From positions 32,501 to 96,500 of the forward strand of contig CAUYUJ010014610.1 in assembly GCA_963575745.1 (NCBI GenBank): a stretch of DNA of 64,000 bases, written 5' to 3'. The position numbers were made by a program, and so were the translations under genes. This DNA is from Prorocentrum cordatum (taxonomy: Eukaryota; Sar; Dinophyceae; Prorocentrales; Prorocentraceae). Shown here in pieces: positions 1 through 10,863 of the stretch (its first letter is position 1; every line of letters begins with the position of its first letter). The notes under the pieces were generated by a model. It was not told the origin of the DNA, made no database searches, and worked only from the letters and a program-made list of their open reading frames with translations.

Positions 1-31
<31 letters not shown>

Positions 32-48
32 CGGTCGTAGTAATATTT
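1..48. repeat. (GTA)n microsatellite
   Basis: About ten perfect GTA units at the left edge of the window, followed by a few imperfect ones. The array may continue beyond the window. Confidence 0.95.
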
Positions 49-3000
49 GCGGCTCTCGCAGCTGCTGGGTCCCTTCGTTACATCAGCTCCAACAGCAATA
101 GCAACAGGTGCAATGCTCGCAACATAAAATACATTAGAGCGGCCACGCGCGACTGCGTTATGTTACGTGCCAGCGAACCCACCCACCCACCCCGGCACAT
201 AACGGCCATTATGTCGTTTCAAATAACTTCAGCTCTTTTGCGGTGTACCTCCGCGACGGGATCGAGGAGTTCCACGACGCCCCCATCGAGGATTGGGTCG
301 GCGCGCGCCGGCGCGGACACGTGCAGGGAGAGTCTCAATATGACGGCGGGGGCGATTTCACGTCAGATGCGGAGACCGCGCCTGCCACCGACGCCGAAAT
401 AGCCGAACAGCTCGGACACGACCAGAATCGCCTATATCCGCTCCCAGCCCCGCCAGTCTTTGGACTCGCGGAGGAGGGGCGGGCCGCCGCGGGTTGGGAC
501 CGGGCCCGCGCCGGCATGTTCACGATGCGGGGTGAACCAGGTATGGCCCCAATCGGCTCTGGAAAACCTTGCAAGGTTTGCGAAGGGCCGGGTCGCCGGG
601 GCCGCAGCTCTACCACGGCCCACTGCGCAGCAGGCGGTTCAGGCATGGCTGGAGTACACAGCCTGGACGCGGGCGGCCCTGGCCGCGGACGCAGCCGCTC
701 GCGAGGCGCCGGCCATTCCAAGGGCATGGCCGCGCCGATCCAGCCGAGCTCACGCGCGGATCGAACTCCAGCGACAGAGGATTGGGAAGGGCGTGCCCCC
801 CCAGGAAAAGTGCGCGCCTCTTTCTCGCGCGACAACCAGGGCCCCCGCATGGAAATCGACGACGTTGATAACAGAGGCCCAGATTCGTCATTAATTGGTG
901 GTCTTTGAAGCATCGTATCGTTGTATCATTCGCGACGAAAGCGGCCGCATCATCAAAACATCAGACCGTCGCGCCAGAGACATCGACGCATGGCGGGCAT
1001 CCAAGCGCGAGGTGATTTACGGACTTAACGGAGGATACCGAATGCGCCCGCGCCCGCCTCGCAGTCAGCATCGTGAAAGGTGCTGGTCTGATCGCCCATC
1101 GAGTAGTCCACATCATGGCAAGACGCCCCGGCATCCCGATCACGGCGATGGCCCGGGCGGCTGGGCGGCCGCGTCCATTACATATGACGTCTCATTGACC
1201 GATACCGAAGTAATTACAAGAGACAGGCGTGGGACGAACTACTAGATGACCACATCCCCGAGGAATGCCAGTCGGACTGGCGTTATCACGACGATCCTGC
1301 TGAAGACGCGAATGGCAGCGATGGCAGCGCTCTTCCCCGTCGCCGTGAGCTGAACGCGACGGGGCAGATTGTCGTCAGTTCAAGGGCTGAAGCTCCTGCA
1401 CCCCCTCTTGGATCGACCTCGGCAGCGGGCGAAAAGATTGCGATGGAAGGGGGGGGGGGGGGGGGGGGCCTTGCGCCGACTTCATTGGGTCGACGGGCGG
1501 ACGCCCAAGAAGAAGCTACGCTCTGGACAAGAGGTGGATTTGGGGGGGTCTCACGGGTTCGAAGATAGAGACAATAACCAGAAGCATAACGAGGGCAATC
1601 GCGGTTCTTCCGCGCGCCAAGGCAGCGCCGAGCAGAGCGCTGGATGGTTCAAAGGCAGCTTGATGCCTGTGCCCGATTAGCCTGTCACAGAAATGTCCGA
1701 AAGTCCCCGGGAGGATCCGACATTCCAGGGTAATTGGGCACCGAATGGATTGGCTGCAAGCCAGATGGGTTCGAGCTCGGCCACGGGCAGGGATCAGTCG
1801 AATCTTGACAACCCATTCGACCCGGCAGAATCGAAATTTCATGGCACAAGAGCCTGCCGCCGAGGCGAAGCCAGGGCGCTGGCAATCTACCTCAACCACG
1901 ACCAGTAGGCAAGTCGCCTCAGCCCTAGCCGGAAGGTCTCCAAGTGTAGACTCTCTGGCCATCAGCACAGGACAGAGCAATTCTGGTCAGCGCTGCGCAG
2001 TCTAAAGTATCAGGGTGGGCAGCCTTCGGCAATGTTCCAGGGTGGGCCGCGTGCCGATGCATCTGCTGGGTCGTCTGCCGCAGCCTCGTCATCGGCCTGG
2101 CCGCCGCCGACTGCCCGACCTGTGCCAGGGTCAGGGGCGACGCCCCCTGGACAGGACGGCGCCGACGCCCCGGCGGGGGCGGGCGCGCCCAGAAGTCCTC
2201 CAAGAGACGAAGAGGGCGGACGCGCCCAACGCAAATAACAACCCGGCCCATCTGCGACGCCGACGCAGCCTGCCGCTGGAACGCCACAAGAAGAGTTGCG
2301 TTGTAAACTTCGTCTCGCGGGCCTTCTGAATCCCCAGTGGGGGCAGCCGAGGCGAGCAACTTGAACGAAGAGACAACAGTAGAAATGTTGGCCCTTACCG
2401 AATCAAAATGACATGATTGCTATGTCTGCGTGGTGGTCACACACCTGCAGACATGAGCCATTCGGTGGCAATCCGTATTGCTCGCGCTTCATGGGGGATT
2501 GCCAGTCTTGGGGCCCTTGCGATGGCTGGATAGGGGCCGCCGACGCCCTGGCCAACATCTGGGGCGGTCGCGGTTGCGAGAAAGTCTCGCGCTGGATGAT
2601 AGGTCCACCGCGCGAGTGCGCGGCGTGGTCATTGCTGCGCATCGCCGAGAGTCACGTCTCCAGTTGTAAGGTTCACGCGGTGACGACGACAACCCAACGC
2701 CGTAGATCATACTTACCAGCGGACATTCGCCCCCTGGCATCACGTGCCCAGAATCGCCGTATACCCCAGTGCTGGAAGCAGCCTGCGACGACGCGCCAAG
2801 GGTTCCCACGCATGGAACCATGCGAGAATATCTCAACAGCATCCTTGGGCACGGGCTGTCCTGCCAACCAGAGCACAGCCCAAGAACTGGACAGGGTGGG
2901 CAGTTGGTGCGCAGATGCCCGCATTTGCCGGGGGACCTTGGGATTCAATCCGGCCTCAAATTCGATTCGGACATGCACATATTCGCACCCATCCCACGCG

Positions 3001-4075
3001 CGCTACAAGATGGCGCTGCAAAGGCGTGGCGTTCCGCGGGCGATATCGCATTGACGAACGGTCTCGATGGCGTAATTCCGACCAAGCACCTCATCCAGAC
3101 ATCGACGAAGCCCGAGTGCGAGCGGAAACGCATCTAGCACAATCTCGCATATTTCTACAACGCGTCCCGCGAGCGCAAATAAGAACCAATAACCATAGCA
3201 GACCTCGAAAGCGCACGCGGCTTGTCCGAGCCCGATCTGCCGCGCGGCGTCGGGGTGGACACACCCGCGGGGTCTCTCGGCAGGGAATGCTACAGACCGG
3301 GATCCCCGGGCGATTGGCGCAGCGCATTGATTCGGGCCCCCCCGAATCAGATCTGGAACCTGAAGAGGCGCGCGTTGAGGCACGCGTTGAAAATTATCGC
3401 CAGCCCACCGATGGATGCGGGGGCGCCTGCGGACGACGCCGCACCAACATATGCCGGGCCACCGGGGGCCTTGCCGAACGCCGCAGGCTCATCCTCATGG
3501 ATGATGCCTCAATTCAATGAAGTCTCAACTCTCTCGGAAGTATCTGGTCGGTTCGGTCCGCGGGCCGATGCCCCGCGGAATGCGCCAGCAGGACCGCCCG
3601 CGAGATTCGGGCCGGGAAGGCCACTGTCGAACGCTTGCTCTCCTAGGTTCGAGCCCATGGCATTCGGTCAGCTAAGGTCCGGACCGAGCCTGGCGTCAGG
3701 GGCGGACGCGCCCAATGGGCTACTAGCAGCATCGACGAGCAATGAGGGCCTGATGCAGCGCATGGCCATGCTGCGCCAACATGCTGACCTGGCAGCCGCA
3801 ATATTGGCGAACGACGCCCTTTCGGCACTCCACGCCGAGGCCAGGCCACCAGCAGTCCAACGGGCTCGCGGATGGCATTTCCAACAGCGGACCAGCCTGG
3901 ACACAGGCAGTCCGCGCGTGAGCAGCAGAGGCTACTGCAACAACAACTAAACAGTCAGCCATGGCTGAGATGAGGCTATTCGGAGTGGACGTGACGGACC
4001 GGAACAAATGGACGCCTCCCTGGGAGTGACACCGCGATGCGAGCCCATCACCAGCTTTGCATGTGGTTGGTTTCG

Positions 4076-4079
<4 letters not shown>
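49..4079. other. Gene-poor stretch with decayed reading frames
   Basis: No protein family, RNA gene or repeat family was recognised here apart from a run of 20 G at 1449-1468. Open frames of 60-260 codons exist on both strands, as expected for GC-rich DNA. None carries a motif I can name. The most protein-like frame (2769-3950) is listed separately. The stretch may hold remains of old genes or elements, but nothing allows a call. Confidence 0.5.
2769..3950 (+). pseudogene. Possible decayed coding frame, unknown product
   Basis: One forward frame reads from 2769 to 3950 with only two interruptions: a stop at about 3135 and another about 15 codons later. The composition stays protein-like across both stops. 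Near the end it contains a helical-looking stretch (LMQRMAMLRQHADLAAAIL, about 3750-3806) rich in Ala, Met and Gln. No catalytic or binding motif is visible and I recognise no family. It could be a degraded gene, an unrecognised retroelement gag-like frame, or a chance open frame in GC-rich DNA. Chance is a real possibility, so confidence is low. Confidence 0.2.
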
Positions 4080-4125
<46 letters not shown>

Positions 4126-4136
4126 GAGATATATAA

Positions 4137-4186
<50 letters not shown>
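4079..4186. repeat. (GA)n microsatellite
   Basis: Two GA arrays separated by a short interruption (gatatataaaaaagagga). Open frames through it encode only Arg-Glu or Ser-Leu repeats and are not genes. Confidence 0.95.
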
Positions 4187-4189
<3 letters not shown>

Positions 4190-4311
4190 CAAACAAATAC
4201 GACAAGCCGGGGCGATATTCGGACGCAACAAGAGATGATTATATTCGATCGCCAGAAGATGATAGATCTGAAACGAGTAAAATAAGATCAAACCTGCACG
4301 TGTCTTGTCAT

Positions 4312-4420
4312 GTTGCATTTCCCATACATCCTGTGGTGTTGGGTCCTCGTTTTGAAGAGACGGTCCCCGCGTTCCTCTTCTCCTCCTCCTTCTCCTCGTC
4401 TCCACAGGCGCCGCTTGGAC
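4312..4420 (-). repeat. Dispersed module, copy 1
   Basis: On the minus strand this reads as a purine-rich GAGGAGAAGG tract, then a conserved core (GACCGTCTCTTCAAAACGAG, followed by GACCCAACACCACAGGATG). The same core occurs at 37240-37300 and 63010-63070 on the plus strand, each time after a purine tract. Here it lies directly upstream of the LINE reading frame in inverted orientation. It has no coding capacity. It could be part of the LINE 5' region, but the other two copies have no LINE next to them. Confidence 0.75.
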
Positions 4421-4422
4421 CA

Positions 4423-6165
4423 ATGGCGGCCATGCATGCGCGCCTACTGTACCTCTCTTGCGCTGTCATTGTTGCGCACATCTTTTTTCCCTTTCCCTGG
4501 AGTCCCCCCCGCATGTCATCCTCTCGACCTCTTAACTTTGTAGCGTACAATGTGTGTTCACTGATACAACCAGGAAGGTGCCAGGACGCATCACGAGAGT
4601 TCAGTTCAAAGGACGTTGTGTTTATGACGGGGACTCGACTACGGAAACGCATGCACGACACACCCTGTATTAATGTGCCAGATGAGAAGGCCCACATACT
4701 GTCATGGGGGTATGCGCGTACACCGTTCAGCAGTGTGCATGCTGGCGTGCAAATACGGCTGAGAAATGACATGGTTTGCACTCAACATATTGTGGAAATG
4801 CTCTCCCCACCAGCCACCTTGCAGGGGAGGGTGGGCGCTGTGATTGTGAGGAGTGGACGTTTTCATTTGCTATGCTGTGCCATGTACCTGCCACCACGCC
4901 CTTCGGTACGACGGAACGAGGCTGCTTACCAGAGATGTGTGCGGGAAATATTGGGGTGGGTTGACAGTGTCTGTGCACGACAGCCTGCGCGTGTGTCCAG
5001 TGTACTAGGTGGTGACTTCAATGACCATGCGGGCATCCAGCGAGATGGGGGCACCCCAGTAGATCCTGCCATGGATCCCGTGGGCCCGCTGGCGCCGCGC
5101 CAGGAGCACTTTGCAATGAAGCAAATTCGTGAGCTCCTGGGGAAATATGGGCTGTGTCTACTAAACACGTTTGTAGGAGGCCACGATACATACTACGGAC
5201 ATCGAGGCAGCACGCGCATTGACTACATCGCGGCACCGCGAAGCTGGCTTCGCTCGATCTCCCACTCACGTATCCTTGAACGGAAGGGCCGTAAGCTGCA
5301 GATGGTGAATACCGCCCGACGGTGGGACCACTGGCCGCTGCAAGTGCAGGTGTGGTATATACTGGACTTCCCAACGGTTTCATCCAAACAAGAACACAGG
5401 TGGGATCTGGATAGGCTCACACAAGGATTGATGGTGGGAAAAGATCGGGGACTGTTTCTTCGGGAGGTGGAGCGCGCATGTATGAACGACCAGAGTACAT
5501 GGATGCAGCACGAGCACAATGACTGTCCTGATCATGCGTGGGGGTCTCTGGTTAAGTGTGTGCAGGAGGTGGCTCATAAGTATTATGCACAGCGCACGCG
5601 TGATGACGTGACGGTACAGGAGGGGAGGGGGCAGCAACGAGAGCGATTGACTTGTCGAGCCAATCTGAGGGAACAATTGGGGAACACGGGGGGTCACGAC
5701 GAGGGTGGGACTGCCGAGCTGGCCAGGGTGTGTATAGAACTGAATAATGTCACGCGTGACCTTCGGAGGCATGCGAGAGAGGCTCGTGCCCAGCGTCTTG
5801 ACTCCCTCGCCCAGCAAATTAAGGAGGCCTGGAGGAAAAGGGGCCTTGCCCTGATTGCGAGGCTGCTGCGTCGCATGGCGATGACGGCAGTAGGACCAGG
5901 ACAGAGGTTTCACAATGTGCCGATGACGATCCGCCCCACGTGCGAGATGTGGACGGAGTTCTTAGGACGCCCTGGCAGGGAGGGAGGGCAGAGCTGCACT
6001 GCAGTTGACATGCCACCGATCTTAGATGTTCCAGCTGGCCCAGGACCTGGCCTTGACCTATATGACCCCGACTGGCGCGATGCATGTGAGAGAGACATTG
6101 CGGCAGTCAGACGAGCTGTGCTCAAGATGAAACTTCGGAAAAGCTGCCCGCCCTGGAGTATACCC
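4423..6165 (+). pseudogene. LINE endonuclease domain and linker
   Basis: The forward frame from Met 4423 (a second Met lies at 4513) encodes an exonuclease-endonuclease-phosphatase (APE-like) domain, which nicks target DNA to prime reverse transcription. Visible landmarks are AYNVCSL (catalytic Asn), AMYLPP, LGGDFNDH (Asp and Asn), RIDYIAAP (Asp) and RRWDHWPLQV (the Asp-His pair). The usual ETR glutamate, a metal ligand in this family, is Gly here (MTGTRL, GGG codon near 4635), so the domain was probably inactive. After the domain (to about 5380) comes a basic, helical linker leading to the reverse transcriptase. The long open frame extends upstream into the GA microsatellite, which I exclude. 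The frame is lost at about 6165. Confidence 0.82.
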
Positions 6166-7246
6166 TTGAGGTCCTTCGCATGCTGTTTCATCCCAGTATG
6201 TTATGTGCACGAATGCGTCAGTATCAGCATGCCTTTAGCGCTACTCTGCCTGATACGCTTTGGTTTCACAGGCGTCTGTTTGGGGTCCTACCGCGGGATG
6301 GGAGCCGTTCCTGGGCGTGCCCGATACCGATACCCTCAGGCAGCATTGGTATGAAAGCCCTGCGCGGTGTGCACCGCATGTGTCACTTCAGCAAAGCATA
6401 CACAAAAACGGTGACAGATAGGGGGGGGGGGGGGGCTACTGCTACACTGACCGTGACTTATTGAACTGTCTACATGGGGGGCTGAGATGCAGACGACGAG
6501 AGACTGCTCTTACTATCCAACTTGTGACGGGCTGGCGCTTAGCAGCACATGGGATCTCCCACGCAACGGTGTTCTATGATCAAACGAATGCATTTGGCAG
6601 CATTAGGTTGGAAGCCTTCGACGACACTGACATGATGCATGCTGCACCTGAGGATGTTTTCATAGGTACCACGACCAAGCACAATAGCTGTATTACGATT
6701 GATGCACAAGATTGACCGTGTCAGTTATTAGTCCATGAGGGGGTTCTCCAGGGACATCAGAGTGCCAAAAGTAAATACATCAGGACGTTTGCCCGAACTG
6801 CGTTTGCCCCATGGCTGCATCTACGCAGCCAAGAACCGACAGCCCAGGATTTAGTATGCCAGCACCCGTGGGATACTGATGAATGGCCGATCGATGTGAG
6901 CACCATTGTCTGTCTCGACGATGTTGCACACAAGTTGATTGCTCGCACTGCGCAGGGATTAGCAGCAAGTGTCCGAAGAGCGAGTGAGCATTTCGACATG
7001 CAGTTGCACACAGTAGGAGGAGCTCAGAATCATGGGAAACAGGTTGTCGTGCCGCGTCTTGTGGGACAGGGAACACATGTCGAATCTCGTGAGCTGTCTG
7101 GTGGACTGTGCGTGCTTTCTGGTTCGGTTGCCACGACCACGACGTACTTGGGGGGGCGCTTTAACCAGTTTTACCGTGTGGGCAAGCATCGGGAGGCTGT
7201 TATCCAGAGTATGAAGCTTGCTTGGTATTCGATGGGGCGCTTCTAG
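6165..7246 (+). pseudogene. LINE reverse transcriptase, disrupted
   Basis: Fragments in two frames. At 6165-6420, a basic stretch ending SKAYTKT resembles the finger region. After 15 G, the frame 6461-7246 is readable with a single TGA at 6713-6715. It holds motif A (FYDQTNAFGSI, about 6568-6600), motif B (GVLQGHQSA, about 6737-6765, His where Asp is usual) and motif C (VCLDDV, about 6908-6925, retaining both catalytic aspartates). YLGGRFNQFY near 7146 matches the primer-grip/thumb position. The polymerase would copy element RNA at a nicked chromosomal site. The frame and stop damage shows that it no longer does. Confidence 0.78.
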
Positions 7247-8300
7247 TTTACTGACAAGGTCCCGAGGCATCTTCAGGTTTTGGTTTTCAGGGCGAGGGTC
7301 CAATCTGCTGGACTGTCTGGGATGGAGGCATACTGTGTTTCAGAAAAGGACTGCGAACCGATTGATACTCTTTAGGTTAAGTGGGGACGTACTTTGATGC
7401 ATGGGGAGGGGACCTTAAAAACGCCACAGCCCGATGGGACCGTCAAGCATATGAGTATGCCTTCACGTGCAGTTTGGAAAGCATTGAGAATGGTACCAAC
7501 CTTTCTGGGACTCCGCATTCGCAGGCTCCAGCGGTGGCAATCGGTTGCGACGAATCCCAGGATAGTCGACAGTTGTTTGCAGCACTTGTTGGCCAGTTTA
7601 GGTTTGAGGAACAACCAGCGATCCTGGATCACCGACTTATGATGACAGAAAATGGCGACTACCGCGGTAATCATTGGGCTAGCCAGGCGGCGGGCGATCT
7701 GAATCCCATAGGGTCTGTCAAAGGAGGAGAGGGGCTTCTTCAGGAGCTGGGGGGCAAGGTGCTGAAGGTCTTCACTCGAGAATATGCCAGTCACTTTGAG
7801 CAGCTTGATTTCTCACAACTCCAGAAGGCCTTTTGGAGCACTGAACCCATATTAGAAGCCTCAGAGCACGACCCTCCTGCCCCTCCTCCTCCAGCAGAAG
7901 AACCAGCAGCGTGGGTGTGTCGGGAACCCAATGAGGACGGGAGTGAGTGCGGATTGCAGTCCCACGAACAGCGAGGATGGTATGATCATATGAGGTTTAC
8001 GGAGGGAGGGACGCACGGACACAGCTATATGCCAAGTATTGATTGTTACAAATCAGTGCCCGTGGTGTATGACGACGTTTAGTAGCCGTGCTGTCGCACG
8101 CCAACATGCCAGGAACCTGCTTTTTTGAAGCGGGTGCGTCACGCGGACCGACACCACTTCGTTCACAAAGTCGAGGAACCAACCAGCTATGTCTGTCCAG
8201 CTTGTGGTGACGACTTCCCGAGCCTTTCGGCTCTGCAGGTGCATATGCGGACTTGCGTACAACTGTCGGCTGAAGCATATATTACACTACCAGCCCCAGA
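7247..8300 (+). pseudogene. LINE C-terminal region with Cys/His fingers
   Basis: Three overlapping frames carry pieces of one C-terminal region. The frame 7394-7642 contains RAVWKALRMVPTFLGLRI, a typical post-RT helical segment. The frame 7640-8080 runs to HFEQLDFSQLQKAFW and a proline-rich spacer, then a degenerate Cys-Cys-His-His group (WVCREPNEDGSEC). At 8057-8116 is CPWCMTTFSSRAVARQHARN, a CxxC-H-type finger that ends at a TGA. At 8194-8256 is CPACGDDFPSLSAL followed by HMRTC, a CxxC...HxxxC finger. Such fingers are common at LINE C-termini and probably bind nucleic acid. Confidence 0.65.
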
Positions 8301-8309
8301 GACTACCCA

Positions 8310-9078
8310 TGGCGACCTGGGCCCTATCCCCGATCACGGCCGAGAAGGCCCAGGCAGCGATGGAGGTGGACGACAAGTCACGCACCTCCAAGAAGAGCTC
8401 ATTCGGAGATGGCAAAGGCGGAGGCACGGGCAAGGAGGGGACCAAGTTCAGGAGGGTGGCAGTCGGGGGGGACTCAGCGAACCAGGACGACGAGAGCGAT
8501 GGCGAAACGGCGGTGGAGGTCATAAAAGCATCCCTGAATCATGCCCAGCGGATTCGAGGGCTCGAGGGCGCGCTCCTCTCGACCCACCCCATGCCCCAGG
8601 ATCGCAGTATCAATGCAGCAGCAGTAGCAGCAGGGCAGCAGTACCGACAGATGGTGGAGGGCAAGCCAGATCACGTACACGGTCCCCCGTCGTTGGCAGT
8701 AGGGATAGCGGTGCTCGAAGCTCTGGCGACCAGTGTCCAGTTGAACAGTGTGGGGGAGCTCAAACAGTGCATGGATTTCTGAAAGACTTCGTGCAGCGGC
8801 TCAAACAAGAGCCTTTAGCAATAGCGTGCGAATGCGTGAAATACTTCTGCGTGAAGTCAGCCTACCAGCACGAAGGCCAACCGGCCCAAGTACGACACAC
8901 ATATCTGATCAGTGCATGGGTCCAGATCAACGGAATGATGCAGCCAATGAATGCTATCCTCACCCGCTTGTACATCGCGATGGGCAGTGTACCGAAGCCA
9001 GGCCCTCCACCGAGGAACACAGGAGAGCGCCGCATTCAGGGGTCGCTGGAGAGGCTGCTCAGGGGCAAGAAGAAGTGA
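8310..9078 (+). pseudogene. LINE 3' coding block (frameshifted)
   Basis: A forward frame from the Met at 8310 ends at 8782. It starts with a hydrophilic, lysine-rich segment (DKSRTSKKSSFGDGKGGGTG), followed by helical sequence. The adjacent +1-shifted frame continues the same kind of helical protein from about 8775 (LKDFVQRLKQEP) to a basic end (RIQGSLERLLRGKKK, stop at 9076-9078). It resembles the helical region that follows the fingers in other protist LINEs as I remember them. It could instead be the ORF1-like start of a neighbouring element. A single frameshift near 8775 separates the halves. Confidence 0.5.
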
Positions 9079-9724
9079 GTAATAGTGCACAGAGGCCTAG
9101 GCCAAATATGAGTATAGCTGAGAGAGCGAATGTTCGATTTGCAGGTAAGTGGGCCCCACCAGACAGCTACAGCGCTCCGAGGAAGCGTCGTAGGATGGCG
9201 TCTGGGTAGGGATGAGTTTCTTGTAGGCCAGGGCTGGCCTCCTTGTGTAATTCTTTATGCAATTAACTTGTTGTCCGCACCCCCCCCTCGCTGCTCTCTG
9301 CGCTGCTGTCTTTCCCCTCTCTGTCGTCGTCTCCTCCCCCTCTGCCTCGCCTTCTTCTGGCTCCGTGGCCTCTCGCGCTCCTCTCGTGGGGTGGCCCCCC
9401 GCCTCTCCCTCTCCTTCGTCGTCCTGCTCCCTGGGGGGTGCGGGCGGGAGGGGGCATGGGGGAGCCGCGGATGGGTAGCGTCCGAGAGCGACCGTGCGAC
9501 ACGGACGCGATGGACCAGGCACCGCCCCTCCATCTCTCTCCTTTTTTTCTTTCTGCCTTCAATCTGTCTGACATGTTGTGGCTCATGGTGTCCCCGTAGT
9601 TGTGCCAGGGGGAGACTCCCAATGTTTTGGCAACGCGGGATGCAGAGTGCATCGCTCGCGCACGCCGATCCCATGCTTTGCAAGGTAAGTGAGCATCTGG
9701 ATCATATGGCGATAGACCGACCGA
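9079..9724. other. Pyrimidine-rich spacer, no gene seen
   Basis: 9270-9440 is strongly C/T rich on the plus strand. Two sequences like strong splice donors occur (GCAGGTAAGTGGG near 9143 and CAAGGTAAGTGAG near 9678), but no flanking coding exon could be identified. Long frames on both strands here are low-complexity shadows. Confidence 0.5.
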
Positions 9725-9935
9725 CCGACCTCCTTTCCACCGCCCGCGTGCGCGCCCCACGCCGAATTTGGCACACCCCTCGCACGTTTCGTGGCCCCAT
9801 AGGGAGCTCCACCGAAGCCCCCAGTGGGGCCGCCCGCGTGCGCCCCCCACACCCAATTTGGCATTTTCACCCACCCAGTACAGCGTTTCGCGGCCGCATA
9901 AGGAGCTCCACCGACCCCTTTTGGAGGCAAGTCGG
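9725..9935 (-). repeat. 72-88 bp minisatellite, cluster 1
   Basis: Two to three units, reversed relative to clusters 2 and 3. The diagnostic phrase is GTGGCCCCATAGGGAGCTCC followed by ACCGAAG(G)CCCCAGTGG; on this strand it recurs at about 9790 and 9890. The unit also has the GCCGAATTTGGCACACC linker that appears as GTGTGCCGAAATGG in cluster 3. Confidence 0.8.
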
Positions 9936-10340
9936 AGAGCCCAGGAGAAGGCTTCAACGCGGCCCGCGAGGCTTCCACATCGGGCCAAGGAGGCTACGAT
10001 TTGGCTCAAGAGAGCGCCAAAACGCCCCAATAGGCAAGACGGCCTCCAAGAGGCCCCGAGAGATCAGAAAGAGCGCGTTCCGTGGGCGCTTGGAGGGGGG
10101 AGGGGTCCGGAACCGGCCCCCCCCTCTGGTTCAAGTGGGGGGGGGGGGGGTTCGAACCCCCCCCGGGGCTTGCGCCGGCATCAGCGGCGGCCTTCCTTCT
10201 CCCCCGGGCCGGCCCCAACGCCAGCGGCGGGCGCGTGCGGCGGCGGGGAGTATCGACGAGGACGACGAGTGAAAGGGGGGGCGGGGGTGTTCGAACCCTT
10301 TCTTTCTTCGGGCGGGCGCCGTTGCCGGCTGTCGGCGGCG
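9936..10340. other. G/C-rich spacer with homopolymers and a palindrome
   Basis: Contains a 14-G run (10137-10150) that merges into a perfect 22-bp palindrome centred on TTCGAA (10143-10164). A partial match to the end of the dinoflagellate spliced leader lies near 10003. No gene was recognised. Confidence 0.5.
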
Positions 10341-10387
10341 GCGGCGCAAGCGACGACGACGACGATGACGGCGACGGCGACGACGCG

Positions 10388-10422
<35 letters not shown>

Positions 10423-10593
10423 TGACCGCGACGACGGCGTCGACGGCGACGACGACGTCGACGACGGCGACGACGACGACGGCGACGACAACGACATGCA
10501 CGACGACCACGACGGCGACGATGACGACGAAAACGAAGACGACGACTGCGACGACGACGACGACGACGGCGGCGACGACGGCGACTACGATTG

Positions 10594-10629
<36 letters not shown>

Positions 10630-10822
10630 CTACGGCGACGGCGACGACGACGGCGACGACGACGAGCAGAGCGACGGCGACAGCGACGACAACGACGACG
10701 GCGACGACGACGTTAACCGCGACAAGTACGGCGACGACGACGATGGCCACGACGACGGCGACGACGACGACGTCGACAACGACGAGGACCACGACGAGCA
10801 CGACGACGACGACGACGACGGA

Positions 10823-10863
<41 letters not shown>

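Larger units (their letters stand above)
4423..9078 (+). mobile_element. Decayed LINE (non-LTR retrotransposon)
   Basis: Reading left to right, the translated fragments give an APE-type endonuclease, a reverse transcriptase with motifs A, B and C, a thumb/linker, cysteine-histidine fingers, and a 3' coding block ending in a basic tail. That is the order of an endonuclease-bearing LINE. The frame changes at least seven times (about 6165, 6440, 7600, 8030, 8128, 8310 and 8775), and there are in-frame stops at 6713-6715 and 8080-8082. The copy is therefore dead. A run of 15 G at 6421-6435 sits inside the reverse-transcriptase region. No clear target-site duplication or poly(A) tail was found. 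The conserved module lies just upstream and a reversed minisatellite cluster about 650 bp downstream. Confidence 0.82.

Noticed and set aside
4057-4422. Upstream extension of the LINE frame through the GA repeat
   Set aside because: It encodes only Arg-Glu repeats and the dispersed module; Met 4423 or Met 4513 is a better start.
10143-10164. Possible tRNA T-arm (GGTTCGAACCC)
   Set aside because: No A box, anticodon stem or acceptor stem fits at the right distance; the sequence is simply a homopolymer palindrome.
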